Assembly: GCA_022497155.1 (NCBI GenBank)
Contig: MU385777.1
Span: forward strand, 62,001-126,000
Source of the DNA: Whalleya microplaca
Lineage: Eukaryota > Ascomycota > Sordariomycetes > Xylariales > Xylariaceae
Reading direction: 5' to 3'
Length of the DNA stretch: 64,000 nucleotides
A program made the translations under genes and the position numbers. Positions 24,106-36,900 of this stretch are shown here, in pieces. A model generated the notes under the pieces. It was not told the DNA's origin, did no database searches, and worked only from the letters and a program-made list of their open reading frames with translations. Numbering within the stretch: the first letter of the stretch is position 1; each line of letters begins with the position of its first letter.

Positions 24106-27100
24106 GGTAATCTGCAGATACATGTTAGAAGTCTGAATAGTAAACGTATCCACAGGAGTGGCAAGAGGACGAAGGGCTATGACGTGGGAGGCAGGGTATC
24201 GGAAAAGTGTAGGCGCCTCCTTCTATACAACAAACGTGGAAGGAAGGAACGGCTAGAGTGGGGTTGAGACACAGTTCTAGGAAGTCTTAGGGCAGACTCT
24301 CGAAGAAAAGATTTCGAATATGCTTAATTCAGGAAGTTGATATTGATGAATTAAATCTGTGTTCTGAGTGTGGGAAGAGCACCAAATGTCGATCAACGAA
24401 ATATCGACAGAGAATGTCTGCAGTTGGATTGGACCGAATAATGAAAGGGAAATCGATGAAAAAATGGGGTATAGGGTAGCGTGGTATATGATCAGGCTTG
24501 TTGTTTAGGGATAGGTGATGGAAACTGACCAGGATGTATCGTAAGAAGCTGATAATAAGTGACGAATATGCCGCTACTATCGGTGTGCGTTAGTAGATTG
24601 AACAGCTGGCTCGGAATAGTGCTGTAGGTGAGGACCCCTCGTGAAGTGCTCCTTGTAGGTTGTGCTCAATAGATTAGGATGTTGAAGAGAACTTGAGGAT
24701 GCGATGAGCAAGAGAGAAAAAACCAGAGGTATAACGTTATTATGACTTCAAGCTTTTAAGATTGGCACGGAAGGGAGATCAGGTGATAAAAAATGCAACA
24801 TCCACAAGGCTGTGATGCCTTTAAAGAATGGGTAGATTGCTCGCGATTGGTTGATCTTGTGTGGCAAAGGTAGACAACGAAATTGGTCAAGGCTGATACG
24901 CAAGATTTTAAGGAGAAAAGATAAGAGAGTATGATGGAAGATTGTGGGGACATGGAATGAGGCAGCCAGTGGGATAAATATCAGGCGTAGCAAACATTGA
25001 ACAGGATGGATTGGCTGTAGGAAGGAAGGCAGACTAGCAATAGGATAGATTGGACTCACAAAGGAAATGACTCAATGGATCAGGTAATGTGGTGTTTGTC
25101 GAAGAGTGACGTACTGGCGACAATGTTAGATTATAAGATTAGGAGCGCTGAATGTAGTACCAAATAAAAAGAGGTATAATGGTGCCCAAGTTGATTGCGG
25201 CTGGAAAATTATGTAATGGGGTTTCGCAGTGTATGAAGGAACTCGGAAAAATGGGATGGAGCAAACACAATATTGGGAGGTGAGGAGCCTGATATACTTG
25301 CAAGGCAGGAATAGAGTTTTGCGATGGTGAGGCAATGAACGGCCGGGAGAAATCGAAAGCTGCGTTTGGCAAGCACAGAGACACAGGGCATGAATAGTGT
25401 GTAGAATGAGGTGATGAGGAAAACAAGGAAGCAGCGAAATTAACTAGTGTTTAGCCGCAAAAGACATACCGATTATCTTGAATATGTTAGAGGAACTAGA
25501 TGCCTAGTAAACCCAAGTAGAGTAGTAAGGTCGTGCGAAGGTCACAAGATTTTGGTCGGACTCGTAAGCTTCAACCTAAAATCTCGTTGAAGATAAGGGA
25601 AGTTGCTGGGTTGTCTGTAGGAAGGATTCGACTAGAAAAAGGGTTAGTTGCCGGTCAAACAATAGAGCAATGAGGGCTGCATCTTTGGGTAGAATGTGTG
25701 CCTCGGAGTAAAGGCCATAGGCAAGTATGGTCAAGGGAGTGAGGGGCGAAATGAGAATAGGGGCACAGCCCATGCTTGGCCAACTCGGCAGGGCCGGTAG
25801 TAGTCAACCACTCGGAAGTACTTGCACGGAACGCTTCTGCCTCAGGCACTACTTGCAACTAAACTCTGCTGAATGCTTGGACCGACTTTTATTCTCTGCA
25901 AGGCGGACTACGCCATGACCTCCAGAAACCAACTATGCACTTGGGATGTAGTATGGTGGTAAGATATTAGTGCATCTGGCTGTTTTGGACCTGTTGATCC
26001 TCAACATGGCCGTTCTGCAACACCTGGGAGATCCAGTCACCAATAACTTCACACAGCCGGTGCTGATGCCCCTGTAGCTTCGTTGATCGGACTTGAGAAG
26101 ATTATATCGACGATGAAATATAGCTTGACGGTTGAGCGTCCTGATGAAAGATAAAGTTGTAGGTATGGGCAAGCGAAATTTAGGCACCCTAGAGAATAAA
26201 GCCGAAAACCGGACCATATTGCTGAAAGCCAGTTGTGTAGGAACATAACTTGGTCAAGAAATCGGAATCCGCAGGTAGATGGTTACCTGGGGCTGTAATG
26301 CTATATCCCACACCGGCCAATGAACCACACCAATCATTACATCTACACCATACACCAACGCAACGCATACATATCTTAACACTTGGGACTGACAACACAA
26401 GAAAATTCGCACAAACTTCATCGACCATGCCAAGGGGATTATAGCGACGGGGGAGTAAAACACCCTAGCCGTGTAGAACTGATATATAGGATAATGAGCC
26501 AGGGCACCCACAGCCACAGCATTGAAGCCGCGCAAGTGGGGATACTTGTCAACTTAGACAACTTCAACAATGGCAGAAACCTGCTCCTGGGTAGTTACTT
26601 GAGGTGTATGGCAGTAGCTCTCAAGCTATCCAGTGGTGCATTCTAAAGAGTGACTAGCCCAAGAAATGTCTCACTTAATGACAGTTGTTGAAAGTTTTGC
26701 GAGGATAATAGAGATATCAAGTGGTTATTGGGATGAGATGGAAGGGGGGAAATCAAACAATGTAAGCAATATCAACTCACCTGTAGAAAACAGACCAAAC
26801 TCACTAATATCCAGATCCTGTAAATCAGAGACCAGGAATGAACGCCAACGCCCCAAAGTAGTCCGGATGCGCGTGGTAATGCAAACGTCGAGGATTGAGG
26901 GCCGTATCGCTAACTTTTCGTTTCGCAACCCGGAGATTAAGTGGATATCTGATCAACCGTAACGATCGAATCGAAATGTCAAGTCGTGTGACAAGATCTA
27001 ATAATACGGTCGAGATTTTGAGAAACCTGTACCTGAAGTAACTTGTAAGCACACAAAGACAAGGAATGATCAAGAGGTTCTAGGTAAGTGTCTTCAGCAT

Positions 27101-30100
27101 TCGAACTCCGGAAATTTGTAAGGCTCCTTGGTTGTCTAAAAGGACCGTGGATATTGACTGAAGAGGCCGGAAGGCCCTGTGGAAACTAATTTCAGAACAC
27201 CGCAGCTTGGACTTTGGACTTTGGATGTCACAGGACACCACACCAGTGAAAATGTGGAGGCTAAGTGTCCTATATTAGACTGATGATAGCATAGGTCATG
27301 GGTTGACCAAAAGTGATATTGCAAAATGGAGGAAATAGAGAAGTGGACTGTCTTAGACAGTAGATCGCGCTGACGTATTGCGAATATTGAAGGTCGAGCA
27401 GAAGTTGATCCTGCAAAATTGCGTAGACATCCAGATGATGCCACGATTTGATTGTGGGAAGAGCCTCACAACTTTTAGTTCCGCGAAAAGGGTTGCTCCG
27501 AGGACCTTAGTTGTGCTGAGACTTTAAAGGCCAACCAAGTATGCTGGATAAGAGCGATACAGAGATAGGCCAGGAAATACTTCGGTGCGAAAGAAGCCAT
27601 CCGATGCAGCCATTGGTCCTTGTATCGTGGAACCATCAAAACCACGCAATACGGCAAGTCACCTGAGATATTGTTAATTCTTAGGTCCAGGTCCTAGATT
27701 ATAATGTTATGTGGGCAACGAATGCTGAGTCATGTCACCGCGAAGGACAATAGCCACTACCATATCAAGCATGTTATGTATATAATTGTCAGGGGCGATG
27801 AATTGCAACAATACTGTGACCAGGTACGAAAGAAGATAGACTTACTATATTAGATTGTAGGATCTATAGAGGTATGCACGGTATTGACCAACCTCACATA
27901 GCAGAAAACTGGACAAATCTGAGGGCTCCCATGCTTGACATCCGACACCTTCCACCGACTCCTGGACACACTCCTGGGCACGCGGCTGTCAAAGTCATAT
28001 GACGAGGCAACCTCTCCACAATACGGGTGGTAGTAGCGAGAAACTTGTGTCGTAAAGCGTCTTCGATGATAATGCGAATGAATAGCTGCCTCACGAGGCG
28101 ACTGTTCGTGAGAGGGCATCAAGAACTAGACCCATTTTCCGTGACGTGCACTGTCTGGCGGATAGAAACGAACATAATTGGATGTATTCAGCACCGTGCT
28201 GTCTCAGACAAATACGATCTAGTAAACCAAGTGCGACTCGCGGATACTTAGCATCAGTGCATCCAAGGACCATACTGTGTCCAGAGGAGCTCGTCCAATG
28301 CAATCGCGCATTTAATCGGTCAAGGCGCAGAGTATGGTGACAGCTTGTACGTGTAACAAGGCGCTAGAGCGGACGTGTTCGGTGCTGAATCGTCCAGAGA
28401 TTGCTGACGTGCAAGCGATGATTGTTCCTCACCGGAATGACAAGGCATATATATGCTCGCACTCATATGACCAAGAATTAACTCGAATTGATATCACCAA
28501 CCATTGGCGACCTATTTCTAAAATGCGATAACTTTGTGGGAACGCGTGCCGGGCGGGGCATCCGGCGAGAAGACCGATAGGAAGCGATTCGTTCGGTCCG
28601 TTCCGTATTTCTCGAGAGTGTGCGGATGGTGCTCCCAAGCTTGTCAAGTTACATCAAGATAAACTAGGGAGCACTCCAAAAATATCATGGCGCCATAACA
28701 AAACTGAAAACAATTGAACTACGATTGTCCCGGTGTGAGGTGACTGGAGCATCGCGATGATATGGTATGATACCTGCATGGCGGGAGTCCCACTTGCGGT
28801 AATCGTGCACTGCAGGAGGTCTGGCCGTCGTTGAAATTTGATCGGGTGGGAGGTGGGGCAGATCGCCAAAAGATTTTCCAGAGCTGAAGCCGATCGAGGC
28901 TCTACACGACAGCAATGCGATGTGCATTGACGGGCAATGGGCATCGGATGACGATGCTGCCGTCGCGCTGACGAGGCTTCACAGAGGGGGAGCTCGGGAT
29001 GGAAGGTCGTTGGGGTCACGATGATTCGAGTTGAGATTTCCGTTCGGCCAAGGAGCTTGGGCTCAATGACGCAGCCTGGGTTCGGTGATTGGGGGCCGAG
29101 GTCGATCAATCACCGCGCAGCCAGTGTACACTCGGATCTAAGCACTCCATCTTCCGGCTGAACAGAGCTTCCCACCGAAAGAGACATGATTCCATAAACG
29201 CAAGAGCCTCCGTCGCCGATATGCGCGTGCGTCCCCGGGAGGTCGGAAGGGAGTTCGAATGCTGAAGAGCGCGAATGCGCCAGAGACAGTGCAAGGAAAA
29301 AGATGCGAACTTACTTTTGGACACCAAACAAGACTTTTGGTTTAGAGACTAAAGCAGCAGCAGCAGTAGAAGGGGCGTAGCGCGCTCGTGAACTCCAGCA
29401 AGACCCGAGGTCACAAGTAAAAGTGTTCTTCGGCAAATACGACAAGAGTGCGTTCCTTTTTTTCTTTTTGACTCCCAGAGCTCGAAATGCGCCGCAACAA
29501 ATATGGGGGAACCGTGAGACTTGCGAAATAAAACCCGCAGTGGACCGTTGCGACGATGCGATAGACGAAGGATGGGATACCGAACAGGCCGCGCGCACAC
29601 ACACACACACAAAAAACAGCCAGCACGAGAAGGGATGCTTCTTGCGAACGCACACACACACCAGCAACGAATTCGAGTCGGACGAGAGACAGGAGACTTA
29701 TTAAGGTTGGAGAGAAGAGAGGAAGAGAAGGAAAAATAAGTGAGGGTGAGGGAGAGAGAGAGAGGGAGAGAGGAAGAGAGAAGGAGAAAAACTAAAACAG
29801 CAAGCAAGAACACGAAAAGCAGACAACGATGGTGCTGGTTTGGGTTTGCGTATGGTGTGGATGTGTGTGAGTGGGAAAAGGATGGAATTGGATTGGGTTG
29901 GGGGCTTTTGGGTGGAGGAGGCAGAGGAGAGAGGAGACTTCAGTGTCCAAATCGCTCCAAATCGCTTCCAAACGCCCCCGATCAGTTGGCAGGAGTGGAG
30001 CTGCCAGGCCAGGCGCACCTGCAGCCTGGAATCCGAGAAAACTCTGACTGCCACTAATCGCGTTAAATTAGCTTCGCTAGCAGCTGCTACTAACCACCGT

Positions 30101-33100
30101 AGGTGCCGTCGGGACCAGGATTACAGCATACAACGACAGCTATTGTACATGCAGGCACAACCGTATACCTGAGGTGACTCCTTCCTACCTATCTTTCTTA
30201 CCTTACACACCTACCTACGTAGCTACTTCCTTACCTAGGTAGAGGTGGTATACCTATATATCAACATTGAAGCTCGCCAATCACTCAATTGGCAGCGTCA
30301 TGCTCCCAATGCTGGAAGTGGCAGCCCGACTTGCATTCTGAAGACACATCAGTTAAAGTTGTCATCAATGTGCTAATCAATAAATTCACGCCATCTCCCA
30401 TCCATTGAATTGTATATCTTGTTGGGTCGGTATATACATACTACGCATGTATGGAAAGCTAAGGAACCTTCGAAGAAAGAAAAAAAATTCATGTATGTGC
30501 TCAGCTGGCGTGAGGAGCCTACGATACGTTAGGGTTGCACGCTGCTAGGTTAGGTAAGGTACCTGCTACATGGACGCCCGGTAGAGCTTCAATGTTGTTA
30601 GTTGGACAGGGGAGCTTTGGGCCTGCATCCTGTAGAGGATGCCCAGGTGAGCAATTCGAAATACATGTAGGTGGAAGGTACGTATTACCTGGGTTGTCAA
30701 AAACAGTCTAGTGCCCCCTTGTGGACGCGGATGCGTAATACGATATACATATCTGCCCAACGGAAGGCGGCAGCTGTGTGTAGTGGTGGTGTGTCTCTAA
30801 AGACGGTCACATTTCATGAAGAATTGTTACTTCCAACCTATGGCTGACTTACATACACTTGCATATTCAATCGTTCTCGTGCTAAAGTGAGTGGACTGCC
30901 AAAGCAAGGAGTCTGGGGGTTGGGTTCAGCATGAGATGTGATTCGATATAGGTTAAATTGAGTCATCGCCAGCTCAGCTCACAAGGCTCGTCAATTATAT
31001 ACTATCCTGTCTAGCCTCGGGACAAGCAACAAGTTTCGAAACTCATGTCAAGTTTTATCATCTTCTTCCAACCCAGGTAAAAGCAAGATAAACAATAAAA
31101 CATTCGCAAATTGTTTTCGGGTCTTATTAGTTAATGTCTTAAGCTGTCAACTAACGCGCATCTAAGAAGACTAGGTGCTCGCAATATACTGTAGGTAGAA
31201 GTCCTTTAATATTATACTCGCAAACAGGTGCGTTAGGTTGCCCAAGAATGTGACATCTCCTACTGTTTGCTTCGTGTTGCCCTCGTACATACTGCTTTCA
31301 CTGGCAGAAAGACTTGCTGCGGCCACCCCCGATCTCCAGGGATTATTCCTTCGTTGTTCTGCGTGTCTCGTTTTGAAACACCTTTCTTCAGATCAAATTG
31401 GAAGGACATGTATTTTTCTCCGCCGGCTCCCATCCATCCCATCGATTGAAGTGGTTTCGATCCGAATCTAGTACCTGTCGAATTCGACCTGGTAACGCAC
31501 ATACTTACATCCAGACCAATCAGGCGAACTGTCGACCGGGTACCTAGGTTGTTTGACTTGGGTCAGCTAAGACCAACAAGGGGGATGAAGTCATCCATCC
31601 AAGCCCGAGCTAACAGTGGGGTTGCGGGCTCAGATGTGCTTTGCCAAGCGAAAGAAATCACATTGATGATGAAAATCTGCTGGCAACACCTGGTATACCC
31701 CTTGGAGCATCGTGTTTGCCTATCAGCACACAGCGGACCATTGTCGCAGTGACTGAGCAGGTCGAGACCTATCAGCGCAGCGCAACATTCTTAGATTGCG
31801 ATTCCACGTGTGCGAGGGGAAAGATAGCATATCTGGAACCGGATCTCGTCATAAAAGGCTCTCAGCCCCAGGAAATGCGACGATCTGCAAGACCCCTGTC
31901 TAGCTAAACGTCCAAGCCAGATTGTCAAATGGCGAGCGATCACAGTGCTTGGCAAGGTTGGTTACATTGTGCTTCCGTGAGGAGCAATATGCTGCTGTGC
32001 GGCCAGAGTTGCTGTCTGGCTGTAAACTATGATACTTGTCTTGGGCGGTCACACATTGGCCTCAATGGTCGTTCTCTAGGTATTCCATGTTCCGGGAACT
32101 GGCCCAACTCGTCGGTCGAATCTGAGCTCAGCTAGGATTTGATGTTGTTGGTAGACGGTACCTCTGGAGGTGGGTGTCACCCTATCCTATCAGTCGCGTC
32201 GAGCCAGCAAACTTTTTTCGTGGCTTTCCCCCAGCTCCTAGTTGCGAACAATTACGCGCATGCGAGTCCTGGGTAGCCCACACAACCCGGGGCCCAGTCT
32301 TATTATTGTTACCGCACAGTTCTTAAACATTTGCCTTGGCTATGATGCACAAGCGTTCTGTCGCGGATTACAGAATCCTACTATCGGTTCTGCCCATGTG
32401 TTATTACGCAAAACTTTGTCTCAATGGGTCTCGTTGTAAGGCTCTCAGACAGTTGACGCGTTTATTCGTGAAGTTCCACTGTGCACGAATCCATTCATCG
32501 AGTTACTGTACAGACGCCAATTGCAAAAATCTTGGAATAGCATGTCTTCTCATATGTCAGTGGACTGCTCTGATTGCTCGAATACATATTTGAACGATTT
32601 GCGCGCCGTCGAATAGCGTCCTTGCGCTAGAGCTAGCCTAGCAAAACCCAGATCCGTTATCCCACGGCCCTTCCGGCCATCCGGGCTTTTGCTTAGGTAG
32701 GTAGATCTCGAAAATCGAACCCGCACTGGTAGATGGTAGACCGGTACATCAGTGTTGTGATTATATTATATGTCACGATGATGTGAACGTAATCATTTCT
32801 TGCTGACCATTACTCGCGTTTGGTTGGATCTGGTTGGCCTTGATGGGTTGGTAGAGTTCATCTAACTCATGTCTCTTTCTTAAGAAGCCTTATATGGCCA
32901 TGCGTGGCAAATAGACGGTGGGATTCAATTTTGATGAGGATGAAATCCACATGACAGTAGATGACTAATGAAAGCCGATGATTGTTCCACACTGCGGATG
33001 TTTCTGAGGCATGTGCTTAGATATAACAGAAAGTTATGTCGTAGACTATAACGCAAGCAGAAGGTACCTAAAGATTGACCAAGGTACGGATTATACTTAA

Positions 33101-33992
33101 TCGCACTAGCATATCAAGTTAATCCACGGGAGCTTCCAGTCTAGAATATTGATGGAGTAAGAGCTCTTGCGGTATATTGAAGTCTGAGTTACGAAATTGT
33201 AGCACACCAGGTAGTGATATGATATGTAAAGATGATGCAGCCTTTGCTACGCTTGGAAGTTAGGTTGTCTCAAAAGACTTCGCCAGCTTCATCGGCCTAT
33301 GATATGATTGTGCCCAACCCCGCTCAAGGTAGACTTAGATGCCCTTGCAGAACGGCATAAACGTAGATGTTGTCTTTGCATTATATTGTGGCTTTAAAAT
33401 TGTGAATGTTTCTGCAAAAGTTGCTCATGCCTTTCTATGCAGACTATAGGAATGTAGTAGTTGTAGTTGCACAAGGACTTCGATAGGTCAGGTAGGTGTG
33501 CGGAATAGGGTATGAATGGACAGTTACATTGGATGCTGCCACTATTCCCCGCCACAATGTGGCTGCTACCTGAAGACGCACCGCCACCTTCTTCCTGATT
33601 CTATTCCATTTGAGTGGTTGACGTGCGCATCTTGCTGGCTAACGGACGAAGACAAGTAAAATGGGACAGAGTCCAACTTGACAAACGCTGCGAAACATGC
33701 TTCCGTGAATAATCCCAATGCGACTCAATCTGAGGTACAGGCGACGGTCAATAAAGCCCATCGACGGTAAAAACATGACTTAGGCCAGCGCGTGGATCCT
33801 CATTTGACGATAGCTCCGAGAGCCCTGGGATAGGTGCCCTTTCCACGAAAGGAGCTTGCGACAGCTTCATTTGGTGCTCGACTGCCTTTAACTGTTGATG
33901 AATCATAAGAGCGACCATATTTATAGGGGACTGGTTTTGCCTTGATTCCATCGTGTTTGGTATCTCTTTGCTCATCGCCAGCAGTCCATCAT
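24106..33992. other. About 9.9 kb without recognised genes, upstream of the RRM gene and ECM29
   Basis: No open frame in this stretch has a recognisable domain. From about 24.2 to 27.5 kb the plus strand tends to be A/G-rich, so the RRM gene's sense strand is pyrimidine-rich, and short frames are scattered. A long, intron-containing 5' leader of the RRM gene is plausible, because a 3' splice site lies just before its ATG. At 29.3-29.9 kb there are CA runs and a GA-rich tract. From 30.2 to 33.7 kb the sequence is ordinary intergenic DNA with a tacc-type repeat near 30180-30245. No transposon ends were recognised. Confidence 0.45.
29595..29611. repeat. (CA)n microsatellite
   Basis: A short run of CA units, followed by a second run near 29650-29661. 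Both lie just left of a long GA-rich stretch (about 29705-29800) that creates Ser/Leu-rich or Arg/Glu-rich frames without coding meaning. Confidence 0.75.
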
Positions 33993-36900
33993 ATGATGGC
34001 TTCATCCAATGAGGGTGCAGAGCTCAGACTTGTATCGTCGATACGATATAAGTTTGCAAGCGTCTCCGGAGACGAAAAAAAGCTCAGTGACGCCCTCCAT
34101 GCGAGCTTGGTGCCTCTCTTGGAGAAGGCTGGTAGTCAGCATAAGGCCGTGCGAGATGCTGTCAGTAACTAGTTCTCACATTTGTCCCCTCAGAGAAGTA
34201 CTAAGAAGTCGATGTAGGCCTTCCAAGCATTCATCAGTGTCAATAACTTCGTTAAGCCCACTGGGTACGTGTCTATCTCCTCATTTCAGTTAACCCTTGC
34301 TCATATTGAGTCCTAGCGTGGTGCTGCCTGTTGCAGCTCTTCTTGGGCAATATAAAAAGACTAGTTCGCCCATGATCAAGCAACTTGACTTGAATCTTAT
34401 CAAACAAGGTATTGTAAGGCTCGATCAACAGAAACGCCGAGAAACGCTCCCGGTAGTTCTTCAAGGAATCTCCAAGGAAACTAGCCTAGCTAGTGCAGCG
34501 GGATTTTTTAACATATTTCTACGTTTACTACTTGAAATCAAGATACCAGGCCGGGGCAGCAACGAGGATACGGCACTTCGCGAGACGATTGGTCTTTCAG
34601 ACCCCGGCGATGCTAGGTATGTGTCACAGTGGCTCGGCAAACTGTTCCTTTTGAGGCAGGACTTAGCCCTTGCGACAGAGGAGGAGCTCGACCAAAAGCT
34701 GCTTGCTTCACCAGCTGGTCTGACTAAGGAAGACATCGCTTTTCTAAGGAACAATAATCCCAATGCCTGGAGGCCCGGTACTCCAAACAGCCTAGGCTTG
34801 CCAGAATGCAAGACCAAAGCTATTGGCTTCTTGGCCAGTGGTGCATTCACAGACGACGAACGGTATCTGCCAGCGATATGTGCGGCTGGCTCTGCCGATT
34901 CACGAATCGCATCGGTGGCTGACGATATCATAAAGCGCTCTAACGTCGATCTTGAGAATACAGATGTGATCAAATCACTTTACGATGCACATGCTGGTTT
35001 TCCAACCCCACATCGAATTCAAATTCTCAGAATACTTTCCAAGTCAGTCATTGCGTGCACTTTCAAGAAGCAGGTAGTAGAAGCCGTCAAGCAGGATTTC
35101 GATATAGCGTCCGGTGAGAGTGCCTCCGTCCTGGGTCTTGAAGCATTGCGGTTACATAAAGCGCTTCTGGCATTTCTGGCTTGGATTGCTCGTAATAGCC
35201 CCAGCTCAGGTGCTACTGATCATGATATGGGGCCTGCTCTCGTGATTATATTAAAGGACTACATTCTTAAGCAGGGTTGGCCCGATCCTGTCCCTCGAGG
35301 GAACCAGTCTCAGCTTCAAGACGAACAACGACTGCGGGCTAATGCATATGAGACTATTGGTACTCTAGCGAGAGGCAGCAGATTTGAATACAAATCTAAG
35401 GACTCACTCTTGAAGTGGCTTTTTGACTCGCTCGTTTCCGATCCAAGCCCGGACATCGTAGTCTACATTGAGAGTGCCTTATCAAGCATGATGGGTCTAT
35501 TCAAGCCAATTGCGTCCACCACCAACCGCGACCTTGAGATATTGCTCCTAGAGTACATGACTCTACCAGAGAGGCAAGGTATACGAACGGCGAGGCATGT
35601 GGCTGCACGATTTGCGAACAACTGCCTTCCTTACAACAACACTAAGGCTCGATGGATTGACATTCTTGCTTTAGGGGGTGGCTCCTCCGAACGACGTGAT
35701 GTACTGGAAGAAGGACAGCGGGGACTAGATCCTTGGTGGGCTACTAAGTTACAACCGGATGAGCCGCTGGTCCTCCCGGATTGGACGCAATTAGCGACCA
35801 TGTTCTTTGACACCAACCCCCGAGAAATTGGCGAGGATGAAATGGCGGTTGACCAGACGTCAAAGTACCAATTGTTTCCTAACGACCAGCTTCGAGCTTT
35901 CCCTATAGCTATACGCTACGTTAAACAAGTCCTCTTTCTTAGCGCTTTAGGCGAGAACACATTTGAGATAGACTGGGAGTCACAGTTAGACAGGAGTCTC
36001 CAGAACGACCTCAAGACACGTCGAAAATTCCGAGAATATTTCCGAACTTCCAACCGAGAGTCTCTTCTCACGATCCTCAATGCAGCTTTTGATGGACTTC
36101 GCGATCATCCCGATACTGGTGGGGAAGATTACGTCGACTGCTTAGCCGAAATCTTATCATTTGCTCCATCGGAGACCGTCATAGCATCGCTGTCTTCGAG
36201 GACCCAAGATCTACTTCCAGTGATCAAATCAAACAACCAGAAGGTGAGGCAACTAGCCTCGAAAATATTCGGTATACTTGCGCCGTGGAGCAGCCAGTCT
36301 GGAGTATACATATCTCAGCTACGAAGCTTTGTCGAATCCTGCCCAGACCCTTCTGCTTCTCAATCTGCGGAGTATCAGGGCTCCCTCGCTTGCTTAAGCA
36401 ACTACTTCTCTCGAGCTGCGTACTATGGTAAATCCACACCTCAGGATGCGTCCGATCATGTTCAGTTTCTATACGAGCGCTTCACTTCTGCGCTACCAAA
36501 GGCAGATACAAACATCAAGACTGTAGCGTTGGAGTCAATGGCTCAGCTTTGGACCTCAAATATCCATTTCCCTCAGAAGCAGGAAGACTTGACTGCAACT
36601 TTGGATTCCCTTGCGAAACTTGCAAGCTCCGGTAATGAGAAAGCAATTGCGGCTCTTGGAAGACTAGCAATCCCTTCCCAGGCTGACCTATCTGATGGCG
36701 AATCAGACCCCGCAGACAAGATATTAGACAAGCTGTTCGAATTGTCCGAAATCAGGAGAACAGAGGTACACTTTGCTACTGGGGAAGCAATTGCATCTGC
36801 GATCGCGCGTTGGGATTCCGACGCTGTTCGGCTCGGTCTGGATGTGGAACCTAGCCGGTCTGGCAAATCTGACATTGTCGACTCGCTTGGTAGAAGGCCT

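Noticed and set aside
29349..30057. Several frames rich in Ser, Leu, Arg or Glu
   Set aside because: They arise from CA runs and the GA-rich tract and have no domain-like sequence.
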